Assembly (NCBI RefSeq): GCF_034058155.1
Contig: NZ_CP139148.1
Coordinates: forward strand, 3,782,001 to 3,846,000
Length of the DNA stretch: 64,000 nucleotides
From: Flavobacterium sp. KACC 22761
GTDB taxonomy: Bacteria; Bacteroidota; Bacteroidia; Flavobacteriales; Flavobacteriaceae
Direction of reading: 5' to 3'
In this document: piece after piece, positions 31,310-41,067 of the stretch
Numbering within the stretch: the stretch's first letter is position 1
How the letters are laid out: every line of letters starts with the position of its first letter
Notes under the pieces: generated by a model
Told to the model about the DNA's origin: nothing
The model's input: only the letters and a program-made list of their open reading frames with translations
The model's database searches: none
Made by a program: the position numbers and the translations under genes

Positions 31310-31798
31310 CTATTCTGTTCCTTTTTTATTTTCGACTTGTACCTCAAAATCACCATAATAAGGATTGTCAGCCATTTGCGAATGTCCAATTATTAAAATG
31401 TAATTTCCTTTCTGTTTTAGTGGCGTTTTCAAATCCATTCCGAAAGGGCCATCTGAGGTTTGGTCGGGAAAAATAATTTGATTGAAACGTATATTTCCTT
31501 TGCCTGTAGAAGGAATAATTTTGGCATTTAGTTCGCCTATATCTTCAGAATTAAATTTTACATATACTCTTGAATGTACAGAATCTAAAATACCCTTAGC
31601 GACATAAACATTTCTATCATCCTTTAATTTCATAAAGATAGTGTCGCCAATTTGCTTGTTTTCTTCATTCTCCTTTTTGCTGATTTCGTTTTCTTTCACA
31701 ACAATAGAATCTGAAGTAGAATCAAATGTTTTAGCATTTTCTTTTTTCTGACATGAGAAAAAGAAGACAGTCAGTATAAGCAATAAAAAATTTTTCAT
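31310..31798 (-). CDS. hypothetical lipoprotein
   Basis: The ATG at 31798 gives MKNFLLLILTVFFFSC, a lipoprotein signal with lipobox Cys16; an earlier start at 31822 would add eight residues ahead of it and is less likely. The charged Lys/Glu linker (about 18-50) is followed by a beta-rich domain with VYVKFNSEDIGELNAKIIPS and PFGMDLKTPLKQKGNYILIIGHSQMADNPYYGDF. I do not recognise the family. It is about 162 residues, probably periplasmic, and lies in the same direction as a polysaccharide deacetylase lipoprotein gene 95 bases upstream. Confidence 0.7.
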   Translation of the reverse strand: MKNFLLLILTVFFFSCQKKENAKTFDSTSDSIVVKENEISKKENEENKQIGDTIFMKLKDDRNVYVAKGILDSVHSRVYVKFNSEDIGELNAKIIPSTGKGNIRFNQIIFPDQTSDGPFGMDLKTPLKQKGNYILIIGHSQMADNPYYGDFEVQVENKKGTE

Positions 31799-31892
31799 AA
31801 TTGTATTTTTAAAGTATTGCAAATTAATCTCTTTAAATCATTTATTGTTGTAGAAAGCTTTTTTGCTTTTATATAATTCAAATATCCGATTT

Positions 31893-32681
31893 TTATTGTT
31901 GCTTATGCTGTGTCACAAGATCATCTAGGTCAGATAGTTTGTAGAATTTAAGGTCGTTTAGTTTCATGTATTTGCAGATAAATTCGAGCGTTTCTATTTT
32001 GGTCTGATAATTTTCAGTGACTTCTTTTACAGGTTTATGACCGCAGAGCAACAAGATTTTGTTGTTTTTCTTGGCATAATGTAATAATTCCAAGAGATAG
32101 GGAATGCTGAAATGAACGTGGCTATTATCAATATCAAAGGCAAATACAATCTTTGATCCATTGAAATAACTATCCTGTTTTTCTGGAATTTCACCTCCAA
32201 AAGCTCTTCCTCTTATGATTTTAAATTCAGGAGACAATGTATGATCAAGTTGTTTCGATCTTTCACCATATGGATAGGCAAATGAGGTTACTTTAAACGA
32301 CTTTTTTTTCATTGAAACAATCATAGGATCGATTTCTTGTTCCATGTATTTATGAATTCCATTTTGCTTCGTAAATTTCACAGCATTGTAATGGTGATAG
32401 CCATGTCCGGCAATCTCATGGCCATATTTTTGCATTTCAAGCAGTTTTTTAATTTGTGGCTCGCCAATAGAATCAATTCTGCAGACATTAAAAGTCGCTT
32501 TCCAGGAGTATTTTTTCAAAGCTTGATCTGCTTCGTACCATTCATCAACATAAGCATCATCAAAAGAGATAATTACACCAGCTTTATAAGGCTTTGGTTT
32601 CGGTTTTTCTTTTTTATTTTCACAAGAAAATAAAGTTAAGAGCATTAAAAACAATAGCATTTTGGTAAAAAATAGCTTCAT
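31893..32681 (-). CDS. polysaccharide deacetylase (NodB-homology) lipoprotein
   Basis: A 262-residue lipoprotein (MKLFFTKMLLFLMLLTLFSC signal, lipobox Cys20). The CE4/NodB fold is shown by motif 1 ISFDDAYVDEW, motif 2 HEIAGHGYHHYN with the metal-binding HxxxH-like pair, and motif 3 FAYPYGERSKQL. A late IPYLLELLHYAKKNNKILLLCGHKP carries the C-terminal His motif. It removes N- or O-acetyl groups from a glycan in the cell envelope or from an imported polysaccharide. The specific substrate is unknown. It is divergent to the metal efflux operon. Confidence 0.88.
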   Translation of the reverse strand: MKLFFTKMLLFLMLLTLFSCENKKEKPKPKPYKAGVIISFDDAYVDEWYEADQALKKYSWKATFNVCRIDSIGEPQIKKLLEMQKYGHEIAGHGYHHYNAVKFTKQNGIHKYMEQEIDPMIVSMKKKSFKVTSFAYPYGERSKQLDHTLSPEFKIIRGRAFGGEIPEKQDSYFNGSKIVFAFDIDNSHVHFSIPYLLELLHYAKKNNKILLLCGHKPVKEVTENYQTKIETLEFICKYMKLNDLKFYKLSDLDDLVTQHKQQ

Positions 32682-32894
32682 ATAGTTGCAGTGTTGATGA
32701 AAAAAATGGCTTTAATAAATCTCAATCAAATATAAAGAATCTTCTTAATAATGCATTTTTAAGGGTATTAAAAAATACAAAGTCAAAAGTTTAGTGGTTT
32801 CTGATGGAAAATAGATTGGCGTTTTTTTTATATTTAATCGTTTGGTAATTAGGTTTTTCGTATATTTATTGTGTAATAAATAAAGAATAAAACT

Positions 32895-34148
32895 ATGCAA
32901 AAACAGTACTTTCTTTTATTTGTTTTGTTGACTTTGTCTTCGGTCAATGGAATTTCACAAACGAATTACAATCTTCAAAAATCCCTCCAAACAGCAAAGA
33001 AAAATAACCCCGTTCTCAAAGGTCAATACTATGATGTAGATATTGCCCAAAGCGATATTATGACGGCGAAATTAAGACCGAATCTAATTTTAGGATTTAA
33101 TTACATTGGTATTGCTACTGAAAAAAATTATGCGCCTAATACTGGTTTTTTTAATAGTGCCAATACACAAACGAATTTACAATTAGGCAAAGTTTTCCAG
33201 CTTGCCGGAACACGTAAGAATAAAATTGATTTTGCCAATCAAAACTCGGTTTTGACACAAAAAAACTATAATGAAATAGAACGTAATCTTTTTCAGGATG
33301 TGGGTTTAAAATGGGTTGATGTTTGGGCCGCGCAAAAGCAATTAGAAATAGTGAAAAAAGCAAGCGGTAATTTGGATAGTTTGGTCATTATAAATAAAGT
33401 ACGTTTGAAAAATCAAGTAATTACAGAAACAGATTTAAATCGTACTACACTATTGGCAAATCAGTATGCATTGGAAATTAAAAAAGCAGAGCAAAATTTA
33501 AAAAATGAAATGTTCAGTCTTAAATATTTAATGGGTACTCAGGATGAGATAAATATCGATTCTAGTGATGATTTTGCATTTGTTCTTCCCGCTAATTTAG
33601 ATGATTTTTTGCAAGAAGGTTTAGATAAACGAACTGATGTTTTGGCTTCTAAATCAATCTTAGATGTGGCCAATACTAATATCAATCTTCAAAAGTCTTT
33701 AGCTTATCCGCAACCGGAGCTCGGACTAATTTACAATCCGCAAAATACAATTCCGTATGTGGGTTTATACGGTACAGTTGAACTTCCATTTTTTTCGAGA
33801 AATCAGGGAGAAATCAAGAAATCAGGTTACCTAAAACAACAAGCCGAACAAAATCTAGAAGCTACACAGGTCTTGATTCGGACAGAAATAACGAATGCAT
33901 TTAATGCTTACCAGACTCAAAAAAGCAATCTTGAAAATTTTAGTGGATTGCTGACAAGATCAGAAAATATTTTAAAGAGTGTAAAATATTCCTATTTAAG
34001 AGGCGGTACTACCATTATCGATTTTCTGGAAGCACAACGAAGTTGGCTCGATATACAGCAACAATATTATGACTCTATGCAAGAATATAGACGAAGTTAT
34101 ATCACACTATTATACGCTTCAGGACTAATTAATCAAATAGCACAATAA
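32895..34148 (+). CDS. TolC-family outer-membrane efflux protein (CusC/CzcC type)
   Basis: A 417-residue outer-membrane channel component with signal peptide (about 1-20, ending GISQ). It has the two-fold repeated long helices of the OEP family (ALEIKKAEQNLKNEMFSLKYLMG and YLKQQAEQNLEATQVLIRTEITNAFNAYQTQKSNLENF) and ends SYITLLYASGLINQIAQ. It starts a tightly packed operon: its stop shares a base with the next gene's first possible ATG (34148), followed by an adaptor, DUF190 and a heavy-metal RND pump. It would export metal cations across the outer membrane. Confidence 0.9.
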   Translation: MQKQYFLLFVLLTLSSVNGISQTNYNLQKSLQTAKKNNPVLKGQYYDVDIAQSDIMTAKLRPNLILGFNYIGIATEKNYAPNTGFFNSANTQTNLQLGKVFQLAGTRKNKIDFANQNSVLTQKNYNEIERNLFQDVGLKWVDVWAAQKQLEIVKKASGNLDSLVIINKVRLKNQVITETDLNRTTLLANQYALEIKKAEQNLKNEMFSLKYLMGTQDEINIDSSDDFAFVLPANLDDFLQEGLDKRTDVLASKSILDVANTNINLQKSLAYPQPELGLIYNPQNTIPYVGLYGTVELPFFSRNQGEIKKSGYLKQQAEQNLEATQVLIRTEITNAFNAYQTQKSNLENFSGLLTRSENILKSVKYSYLRGGTTIIDFLEAQRSWLDIQQQYYDSMQEYRRSYITLLYASGLINQIAQ

Positions 34149-34192
34149 TGAATCGAATCATCGAGATTCATTACAAAAAAATACCATTATAT

Positions 34193-35203
34193 ATGAAACA
34201 TTTAATAAAATATAGCGGCATTATAGTAATATTTCTTTGTGCCTGCAGCGGAAAAGAAAACAAACAAGATCAGGCGGTAAACAATATGCCACAAGTTACG
34301 AATAACGGTAAAACTATTGTTTTTCCTAGTGATAGCACTGTCGTTTTTTTCGAGACAGAATCCATAGGAAATTCGGTTCTTAATAACCAAATTATGGCTC
34401 CTGCAAAAGTTTCTGCAACAGTTATGAAATCACAAGAAGGAGCATCGCAAAATATTATTTTGTTTGAAAACCCAGATTTGGCCGCCAGTTATACACAGCT
34501 TATTCAGCATTTGGCTAATGTTAATCAAATTCAGAATAAAAACATAAAACAAAAACAAATTGAAGTGGATCGTGCCAAGGACTTGCTCGCGCACGGTGCT
34601 GCTACAGGAAAAGATTTGCTGGAAGCACAGACGGCATTATCTGTAGAACAGACAAATTTGGCCAATGAAAAAGCAGCTTTGATTGAGTTTGAAACAAACT
34701 TGAAAGCCGGAGGATTTGAACCCGAAGCACTCAAAAAAGCAAAAGCGGGAACATCATTTATTATTTGCGATATTCCAGAGAACCAGATAAGTAGGATAAA
34801 AAGCGGAGACAACTGCACGGTGCAATTTACAGCTTTTCCTAATGAAAAATTCTCGGGAAAAATTGATGACATAGCCGATATGATTGATCAATCTACCAGA
34901 ATGGTAAAATTGCGAATAAGCCTGAACAATGCAAGTGGTAAATTTAAGGCGGGCATGTTTGCGACAGTTTCTTTTGGCGTAAGTGAAGGAGATAATATAA
35001 GTATCGATAAAAATTCATTAGTAACGGTTCAAGCGAAAAATTACGTTTTTGTTAAAAAAGGCAACAAAGAATTTGAACGTACAGAAGTGACGATAGGAAA
35101 TCAAATTGGAGACAGAATTGTTGTTTATAGTGGTTTAACAAACGGTGATGCCATAGCGGTTAAAGGTGTTATGCAACTAAAAGGACTCAGTTTTGGGTAT
35201 TGA
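34193..35203 (+). CDS. RND efflux periplasmic adaptor (CusB/CzcB type) lipoprotein
   Basis: The ATG at 34193 gives MKHLIKYSGIIVIFLCAC with a lipobox. A start at 34148, overlapping the previous stop, would add 15 residues before the signal and could serve coupling. The body is a membrane-fusion protein: a coiled-coil hairpin (about 105-160, RAKDLLAHGAATGKDLLEAQTALS), a lipoyl half-motif, and a beta-barrel (about 195-270, NCTVQFTAFPNEKFSGKIDDIADMIDQSTRMVKLRI). It links the inner-membrane pump to the outer channel. No His-rich metal-binding tail is visible, so metal identity is open. Confidence 0.9.
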   Translation: MKHLIKYSGIIVIFLCACSGKENKQDQAVNNMPQVTNNGKTIVFPSDSTVVFFETESIGNSVLNNQIMAPAKVSATVMKSQEGASQNIILFENPDLAASYTQLIQHLANVNQIQNKNIKQKQIEVDRAKDLLAHGAATGKDLLEAQTALSVEQTNLANEKAALIEFETNLKAGGFEPEALKKAKAGTSFIICDIPENQISRIKSGDNCTVQFTAFPNEKFSGKIDDIADMIDQSTRMVKLRISLNNASGKFKAGMFATVSFGVSEGDNISIDKNSLVTVQAKNYVFVKKGNKEFERTEVTIGNQIGDRIVVYSGLTNGDAIAVKGVMQLKGLSFGY

Positions 35204-35257
35204 AAAACAAAGATTATGTCTATAATAAGAGAGTGAAAACACTTTAAAAGAGAAACA

Positions 35258-35557
35258 ATGACACAAGCACAAGTATATATAGATAAAGATGAGTTAAAAG
35301 GAGCGCAACCTCTGTACGAGTACATTTTACGATTTTTGATTGAGCATAAAATCGAGGGAGCCACAGTATTTCATGGCAAATTAGGATATGGTGCCAGTCG
35401 GTATCTTAACAGGCCTCATGATTTGTTCAGTTTTGATAAAATACCATTGCTGATCAATTTTATAGATGAAGATGAAAAAGTAAAAACGGCTTTAACGGCT
35501 TTAAGAAAAGTCTATAGTGGCGGTTTTATAGTTACGAATCATGTAGAAAAATGGTAA
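35258..35557 (+). CDS. DUF190 (PII-like) protein inside the metal efflux operon
   Basis: A 99-residue soluble protein of the DUF190 family, a PII-like ferredoxin fold. Key stretch: GAQPLYEYILRFLIEHKIEGATVFHG, then GYGASRYLNRPHDLFSF, and the end VYSGGFIVTNHVEKW. PII-like proteins are trimeric sensors that bind small ligands and control transporters. Its stop is followed after four bases by the RND pump start, so the two are translated together. Its place between adaptor and pump suggests that it may modulate pump activity or report the metal or nucleotide state; this is an inference. Confidence 0.87.
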   Translation: MTQAQVYIDKDELKGAQPLYEYILRFLIEHKIEGATVFHGKLGYGASRYLNRPHDLFSFDKIPLLINFIDEDEKVKTALTALRKVYSGGFIVTNHVEKW

Positions 35558-35561
35558 GCAA

Positions 35562-38500
35562 ATGATCAAAAATTTACTAATATTCAGCCTTCGTAACCGC
35601 TGGGTTATAATTGCAATCAGCGTTGTTTTAATGTCGATTGGTTTTTGGTGTTTTACCAAATTAAAAATTGAAGCATATCCAGACATTGCAGATACCAATG
35701 TGATTGTAGTAGCGCAATATGACGGAAGAGCAGCTGAGGAAGTAGAACAACAAGTTACGGTTCCTATTGAAAGAGCCTTACAGAATACCCCAAATGTTTT
35801 GGACCGAAGAAGCAGAACTATTTTTGGCTTGTCTGTAGTACAACTTACTTTTAAAGATGGTACTGATGATTATTTTGCCCGTCAGCAGGTAACAGAACGG
35901 CTTACAGAGGCCGAATTACCTGATGGAGTTACGCCTTCATTAGCACCGCTTTCTACCGCCGTTGGTGAAATTTTTAGATATGTCGTAGAAGCACCAGCAA
36001 ATTACAGCCAGGCAGAACTTAGAGATTTGCAGGATTGGGTTATAAAACCTGCATTGCTTCAAGTTCCAGGAATTGCCGATGTAACAACTTTTGGTGGACC
36101 ATTAAAGCAGTTTCACATTATAACTTCGCCAGAAAAATTAAGAAAATACAATCTTACGCTGAAAAATGTGATGGATGCAGTAGATGCAAACAATCTAAAC
36201 ACAGGCGGAAATATAATTGAAAGAGGCGGACAAGGTTTTGCGGTACGTGGTTTAGGGGCAATTAAAACCGAGCGAGATATTCAAAACATTGTTCTTAAAT
36301 CTGAAAATGGAGTTCCGGTTTTTGTTCGTGATGTAGCTACTGTCGAAATTACGCCACCGCCGCCAAGTGGTGTTATGGGTTATACCGTTACCAAAGACAA
36401 AAAAGACGTAAGCAGTGGCGTTGAAGGAATTATTCTTTTAAGAAGATATGAAAATCCGAGTGAGGTTTTGAAATTGTTAAAAGAAAGAATGGCCGATTTA
36501 GAGGAAAATGATTTGCCTCAAAATGTAAAACTGCGTCCTATGTACGACAGAACTTTCTTGATCGATCATTCGCTGGAAACTGTTGCACATACATTATTTG
36601 AAGGAATTTCTATTGTAATTATATTATTGATTTTGTTTCTCGGAAGTGTCAGAAGCGCATTGGTTGTAGCCTTGACGATTCCGTTTTCATTATTGTTTGC
36701 TTTTATTTTAATGAGATTGACCGGCATTCCTGCGAATTTGCTTTCGCTTGGCGCAATAGATTTCGGAATTATTGTCGATGGTGCCTGTTTAATGGCAGAA
36801 CATCTTATAAGAAAATACCGAACAGCTACACCAGAAGAGAAACAACAGGGAATTGTGCAAATTACTCTTCAGGCCGCACAGGAAGTAGGAAGGGAAATTT
36901 TCTTTTCTGTAACCATTATCATTTTGGCTTATATGCCAATACTTTTAATGACCAGAGTAGAGGGGAAATTGTTTTCTCCAATGGCTTTGACTTTGGCTTT
37001 TGCTGTTATTGGTTCAATGCTCGGAGCACTTACCTTTATTCCGGTTCTAATTTCATTTGTTTATAAAAAGGCAATGCTTGATGTCGATAAACCTATAAAA
37101 GAACACAAAAATGTGGTGTTGGATTTTTTGACCAAATCATACGAAAAAGCATTAGCTCGATTTTTAAATAATTATAAAAAAACAACGGTAATTGGTTTTT
37201 CGATTGTTGCAATATTTATTTTATGTGGATTAAAATTAGGAACAGAATTTTTACCAACATTAGACGAAGGATCAATCTTTTTAAGAGGAAATTTTCCAGC
37301 CGGAATTTCGATACAGGAAAACGCAAAATATGCTCCTAAAATTCGAAAAATAATTGCAAAATATCCTCAAATATCATACGTAATAACGCAAACAGGACGC
37401 AATGATGACGGTACCGATCCATTTCCTGCCAATAGAAATGAGATTTTAGTAGGATTAAAAGATTACAAACTCTGGAGCGATACAATTGCCAAGAAAGATT
37501 TGGTCGAAATAATAAAAAAAGATCTGCGACAAGAAATTCCATCGGTGCAATTTTCTTCGGGACAGCCTATTATTGATCAGGTTATGGAAATTGTTAACGG
37601 AAGTGCGGCAGATTTGGCAGTTTCTGTTGTAGGCGATGATTTGGAAATGATGAGAAAAAAAGCTGAAACCATTGCCCAAATTGCTAAAAATACTCAAGGT
37701 GCGGATAATGTTAATATTGAACAAGAAGGCGATCAAGAACAATTGGCAATTGATATTAATAGGGAACAAGCAGCGAGATTTGGAATCAATGTAGCCGATA
37801 TTCAAAATATGATTGAGGTGGCAATTGGCGGAAAAACAATTTCAACTTTGTATGATGGAGCAAAACGTTATGACATTGTAGTACGTTTTTTGCCACAGTA
37901 CAGAAACTCTATTGACGCGATCAAAGATATTTTGGTGCCCTCTTCAAACGGTGCATTAATCCCAATGAATCAGTTGGCAAACATACATTTTGTGGAAGGG
38001 CAAACGAATATTTATCGGTATGGCAGTAAACGCATGATTACGGTTAGAACTAATATCAAAGGCAGGGATCAAGGAAGTTTTGTAAAAGAATTGCAAGAAA
38101 AAGTAGGGAAAAATGTAACTGTCCCTAAAGGATACAGCATCATTTATGGTGGGCAATATGAAAATTTGGAACGAGCAGGAAAACAATTGGCATTCACGAT
38201 TCCGCTAACCATTATTATGGTTTTCTTGTTTTTGTTTATGCTGTATAAAAATTTTCAGCATACCATGATTACAATGAGTTGTATTTTGTTTGCTTTGGGC
38301 GGAGGCATTATGGCTTTGCTTATCAGAGGGTATTACTTTAATGTTTCTGCAGGTGTTGGTTTTGTGAGCATTTTTGGGATTTCAGTAATGTCGGGAGTAC
38401 TTCTTGTATCGGCATTAAACAGAAAAACATTGTTTAAGGATGATGATTTGCAGGAAAACGTATTGATAGCTTCAAAAGAGCAATTAAGAGCTTTATTATC

Positions 38501-38678
38501 GATTTTGGTGGTCGCAATTGTTGGTCTTATTCCCGCAGCTACATCTTCAGGTATTGGTTCAGATGTACAGCGTCCACTGGCAACGGTAATCATTGGTGGA
38601 TTGACGAGCACCTTATTTTTTGCTCCAATATTAATTCCGCCTTTATATTTTTGGATGAATGAGAAAAAAATGAAATAA
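35562..38678 (+). CDS. heavy-metal efflux RND pump (CusA/CzcA family)
   Basis: A 1038-residue inner-membrane pump with 12 helices and two large periplasmic loops. The HME-RND signature is present: IKIEAYPDIADTNVIVVAQY-type N-terminus, DRRSRTIFGLSVVQLTF, and the transmembrane charged stretch GAIDFGIIVDGACLMAEH (about 397-412), with the Asp residues needed for proton coupling. It drives export of divalent or monovalent metal cations through CusC/CusB partners encoded upstream. The exact metal (Cu/Ag against Co/Zn/Cd) is not set by the motifs I can see. A terminator follows at 38702. Confidence 0.93.
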   Translation: MIKNLLIFSLRNRWVIIAISVVLMSIGFWCFTKLKIEAYPDIADTNVIVVAQYDGRAAEEVEQQVTVPIERALQNTPNVLDRRSRTIFGLSVVQLTFKDGTDDYFARQQVTERLTEAELPDGVTPSLAPLSTAVGEIFRYVVEAPANYSQAELRDLQDWVIKPALLQVPGIADVTTFGGPLKQFHIITSPEKLRKYNLTLKNVMDAVDANNLNTGGNIIERGGQGFAVRGLGAIKTERDIQNIVLKSENGVPVFVRDVATVEITPPPPSGVMGYTVTKDKKDVSSGVEGIILLRRYENPSEVLKLLKERMADLEENDLPQNVKLRPMYDRTFLIDHSLETVAHTLFEGISIVIILLILFLGSVRSALVVALTIPFSLLFAFILMRLTGIPANLLSLGAIDFGIIVDGACLMAEHLIRKYRTATPEEKQQGIVQITLQAAQEVGREIFFSVTIIILAYMPILLMTRVEGKLFSPMALTLAFAVIGSMLGALTFIPVLISFVYKKAMLDVDKPIKEHKNVVLDFLTKSYEKALARFLNNYKKTTVIGFSIVAIFILCGLKLGTEFLPTLDEGSIFLRGNFPAGISIQENAKYAPKIRKIIAKYPQISYVITQTGRNDDGTDPFPANRNEILVGLKDYKLWSDTIAKKDLVEIIKKDLRQEIPSVQFSSGQPIIDQVMEIVNGSAADLAVSVVGDDLEMMRKKAETIAQIAKNTQGADNVNIEQEGDQEQLAIDINREQAARFGINVADIQNMIEVAIGGKTISTLYDGAKRYDIVVRFLPQYRNSIDAIKDILVPSSNGALIPMNQLANIHFVEGQTNIYRYGSKRMITVRTNIKGRDQGSFVKELQEKVGKNVTVPKGYSIIYGGQYENLERAGKQLAFTIPLTIIMVFLFLFMLYKNFQHTMITMSCILFALGGGIMALLIRGYYFNVSAGVGFVSIFGISVMSGVLLVSALNRKTLFKDDDLQENVLIASKEQLRALLSILVVAIVGLIPAATSSGIGSDVQRPLATVIIGGLTSTLFFAPILIPPLYFWMNEKKMK

Positions 38679-38701
38679 AAATTTTAGAACAAAAAATATA
38701 G

Positions 38702-38732
38702 GCCGAAAGTTTTATTGCTTTCGGCTTTTTTT
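38702..38732 (+). terminator. intrinsic terminator after RND pump
   Basis: The stem GCCGAAAG / CTTTCGGC with loop TTTTATTG is followed by a T-run. It closes the efflux operon. Confidence 0.85.
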
Positions 38733-38941
38733 GCTTATCATGTTTGACATAAAAGAGAAATTCTATATTTTGTTTTTTTAATTACCTCGTCATAGTATTC
38801 TTGTAATCTAATCTTTCTACTTTTGATTTCCACTTTACACGTTGGCATTTTTTGAAAATAACCACTGTCTTAGTGCACAAAAAACAAAATAAATTGTACC
38901 TTATTAAAAGTTTTTAAATAGGTGTGATAAAAAATAATAGT

Positions 38942-40300
38942 ATGATAAAGTCTATAAATCCATATAATCAAGAGATCGTGTTCGAGATTGCTGAATTCGA
39001 TAAAAAAGAGGTCGAAAATGCAATCAACAAGGCTGAGGCACAATATACGATTTGGAAAGAAACTCATTTTTCTGAGCGTTCAATATTGATGAGAGCAGTA
39101 GGTGAGGAATTGAGGAAAAATTCACGTGAATATGCTCAAATTATAACTCAAGAAATGGGAAAACCGATTACTCAAGCCATAGCAGAAGTACAAAAATGTG
39201 CCGCTTTATGTGATTTTTATGCAGAGAATGCCTCGAAAATGCTTTCTGATAAAATAATCGAAACCGAAGCATATAAAAGTTACGTAAGCTATGAACCAAT
39301 AGGAATCGTTTTGGCGATTATGCCATGGAATTTTCCTTTCTGGCAGGTTATGCGTTTTGCTGTTCCAGCACTGATGGCAGGAAATGTTGCAATTTTAAAA
39401 CATGCCAGCAATGTTATGAAAAGTGCTACAAATATTGAAAAAATATTTGAAAAAGCGGGTTTTCCTGAAGGATGTTTTACGAATTTGCTTATTGGAAGCA
39501 AAATGGTAGAAGAAATTATAAGAAACCCTAAAGTCAGAGCCGTTACATTGACGGGAAGTGAAGCTGCGGGACGAGCTGTAGCAACTGTCGCCGGAAGTGA
39601 AATTAAAAAAACAGTCTTAGAACTTGGAGGAAGTAATGCCTTGGTCGTTTTTGCCGACTGCAATTTGCAGCAGACAGTTAAAACTTGCGTTCAAGCGCGC
39701 TTTCAAAATGCAGGGCAGAGCTGTATCGCCGGGAAACGTCTGCTAGTAGAATCATCTATTTCGGGAGAATTCACAAAAGCATTTTTAGAGGAGGTAAGCA
39801 AACTTCGGTCAGGAGATCCTTTGAATGAGGAAACAACAATTGGCACTATGGCGCGTATTGATCTTGCAGAAGAATTAGAAAAACAACTTCAAGATGCATT
39901 AAATAAAGGAGCAGAAGTTTTGTTGGGAGGCAAAAGAAACAAAGCTTATTTTGAACCTACAGTTATTGGAAATGTTACAACAGACATGTCTATTTTTAAA
40001 GAAGAAGTTTTTGGTCCATTGATTGGAATTACTGTTTTTAAAAATGAAGAAGAAGCAATTGCGCTTTCAAACAACAGTCCATTTGGACTTGGAGTCACAA
40101 TTTTTACAGAAGATTTCGAAAAAGCGTCTAGATTAGTGCCGAAATTTAACGAAGGTGCGGTGTTTGTAAACGAACTGGTGAAGAGTGATCAGAGATTGCC
40201 TTTTGGAGGAACTAAAAATTCGGGATATGGTCGTGAACTTTCACAAGATGGGATTCAGGAATTTGTAAACAAGAAAACAGTTTATATTAATAAATATTAA
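38942..40300 (+). CDS. NAD(P)-dependent aldehyde dehydrogenase (succinate-semialdehyde type)
   Basis: 452 residues from the ATG at 38942; a GTG at 38924 is a weaker alternative. ALDH superfamily: substrate and NAD region MPWNFPFWQVMRFAVPALMAGNV, LTGSEAAGR for the nucleotide loop, catalytic Glu in LELGGSNALVV, and nucleophile Cys261 in NAGQSCIAGKRLL. EEVFGPLIGI and the C-terminal PFGGTKNSGYGREL complete the family pattern. Length and motifs resemble the GabD/Sad-like short subgroup (about 455 residues). It oxidises an aldehyde, probably succinate semialdehyde, but other short aldehydes cannot be excluded. Confidence 0.92.
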   Translation: MIKSINPYNQEIVFEIAEFDKKEVENAINKAEAQYTIWKETHFSERSILMRAVGEELRKNSREYAQIITQEMGKPITQAIAEVQKCAALCDFYAENASKMLSDKIIETEAYKSYVSYEPIGIVLAIMPWNFPFWQVMRFAVPALMAGNVAILKHASNVMKSATNIEKIFEKAGFPEGCFTNLLIGSKMVEEIIRNPKVRAVTLTGSEAAGRAVATVAGSEIKKTVLELGGSNALVVFADCNLQQTVKTCVQARFQNAGQSCIAGKRLLVESSISGEFTKAFLEEVSKLRSGDPLNEETTIGTMARIDLAEELEKQLQDALNKGAEVLLGGKRNKAYFEPTVIGNVTTDMSIFKEEVFGPLIGITVFKNEEEAIALSNNSPFGLGVTIFTEDFEKASRLVPKFNEGAVFVNELVKSDQRLPFGGTKNSGYGRELSQDGIQEFVNKKTVYINKY

Positions 40301-40329
40301 AAGTCAAAATATTAGTTTCTTTAAATTAT

Positions 40330-41031
40330 ATGATTAGTAATGAATTTTCTGCCAACAATCAAATAGGAATTGTATCTACTTTTTTTGAGCTTGTGAACAC
40401 AGATTTCAAAGGAGAAACAAATGCCTTATGTTGGCACAGAGATTTGGATGGCGATTTTAAAGAGATTGTTGCTAAATTATCTTTAGAAGAAAATATAACC
40501 GAAATTTTTCCTGAAGATCTACTAGCGTTGCAACTTTCAGAAAAAGGAAATATAGCAAGAGAAATAATTTTGAATGATTTGCAATTATTAACTGATTTTG
40601 GAGCTTCACCGTCTCTTAATTTGCTGAAATGCTACGAACGTGATGACGAATTTGATTTCATATCGACTGATGTTTATTCGTTTCATGTCGATCGTTCGCC
40701 CATTGCAACAGATACTTTTTTATGCACCTATCACGGAGCATCAAGTGACATTATACAAAACTCACAAGCAGAACAAAAAGTTTTAATTCCAGAAATCCGA
40801 GCAAAACTAAAAGAGTTGTATAACGGGCCGGAGGAAGAATTTGAAAACTTTTTAACAGAAAATTATTTCGACTTGCATTATCAGATAAACGAGAACGCTA
40901 CACCTATTAATTTAGGAAAAATGCATCTTTGGCGTTTAGCTGTAGATCACCCGAAACAACAGGTTTTGCCTTGCATTCACAGAGCTCCAAAAGAAAATGA
41001 AGGCGAGTATCGATTGTTGTTGATTTGTTGA
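40330..41031 (+). CDS. DUF1826 family protein
   Basis: A 233-residue cytoplasmic protein matching the DUF1826 layout: ALCWHRDLDGDFKEIVAKL near the N-terminus, YSFHVDRSPIATDTFLCTYHG in the middle and PCIHRAPKENEGEYRLLLIC at the end. The conserved His and Asp (HVDR) and the late His-Arg resemble metal-centre patterns of cupin-like proteins, but the function is unknown. It follows the aldehyde dehydrogenase by 30 bases, so it may be in the same operon. Confidence 0.82.
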   Translation: MISNEFSANNQIGIVSTFFELVNTDFKGETNALCWHRDLDGDFKEIVAKLSLEENITEIFPEDLLALQLSEKGNIAREIILNDLQLLTDFGASPSLNLLKCYERDDEFDFISTDVYSFHVDRSPIATDTFLCTYHGASSDIIQNSQAEQKVLIPEIRAKLKELYNGPEEEFENFLTENYFDLHYQINENATPINLGKMHLWRLAVDHPKQQVLPCIHRAPKENEGEYRLLLIC

Positions 41032-41067
41032 AAGAGGCTATTTAGGTGTCAATATTTTGTAAATAAA

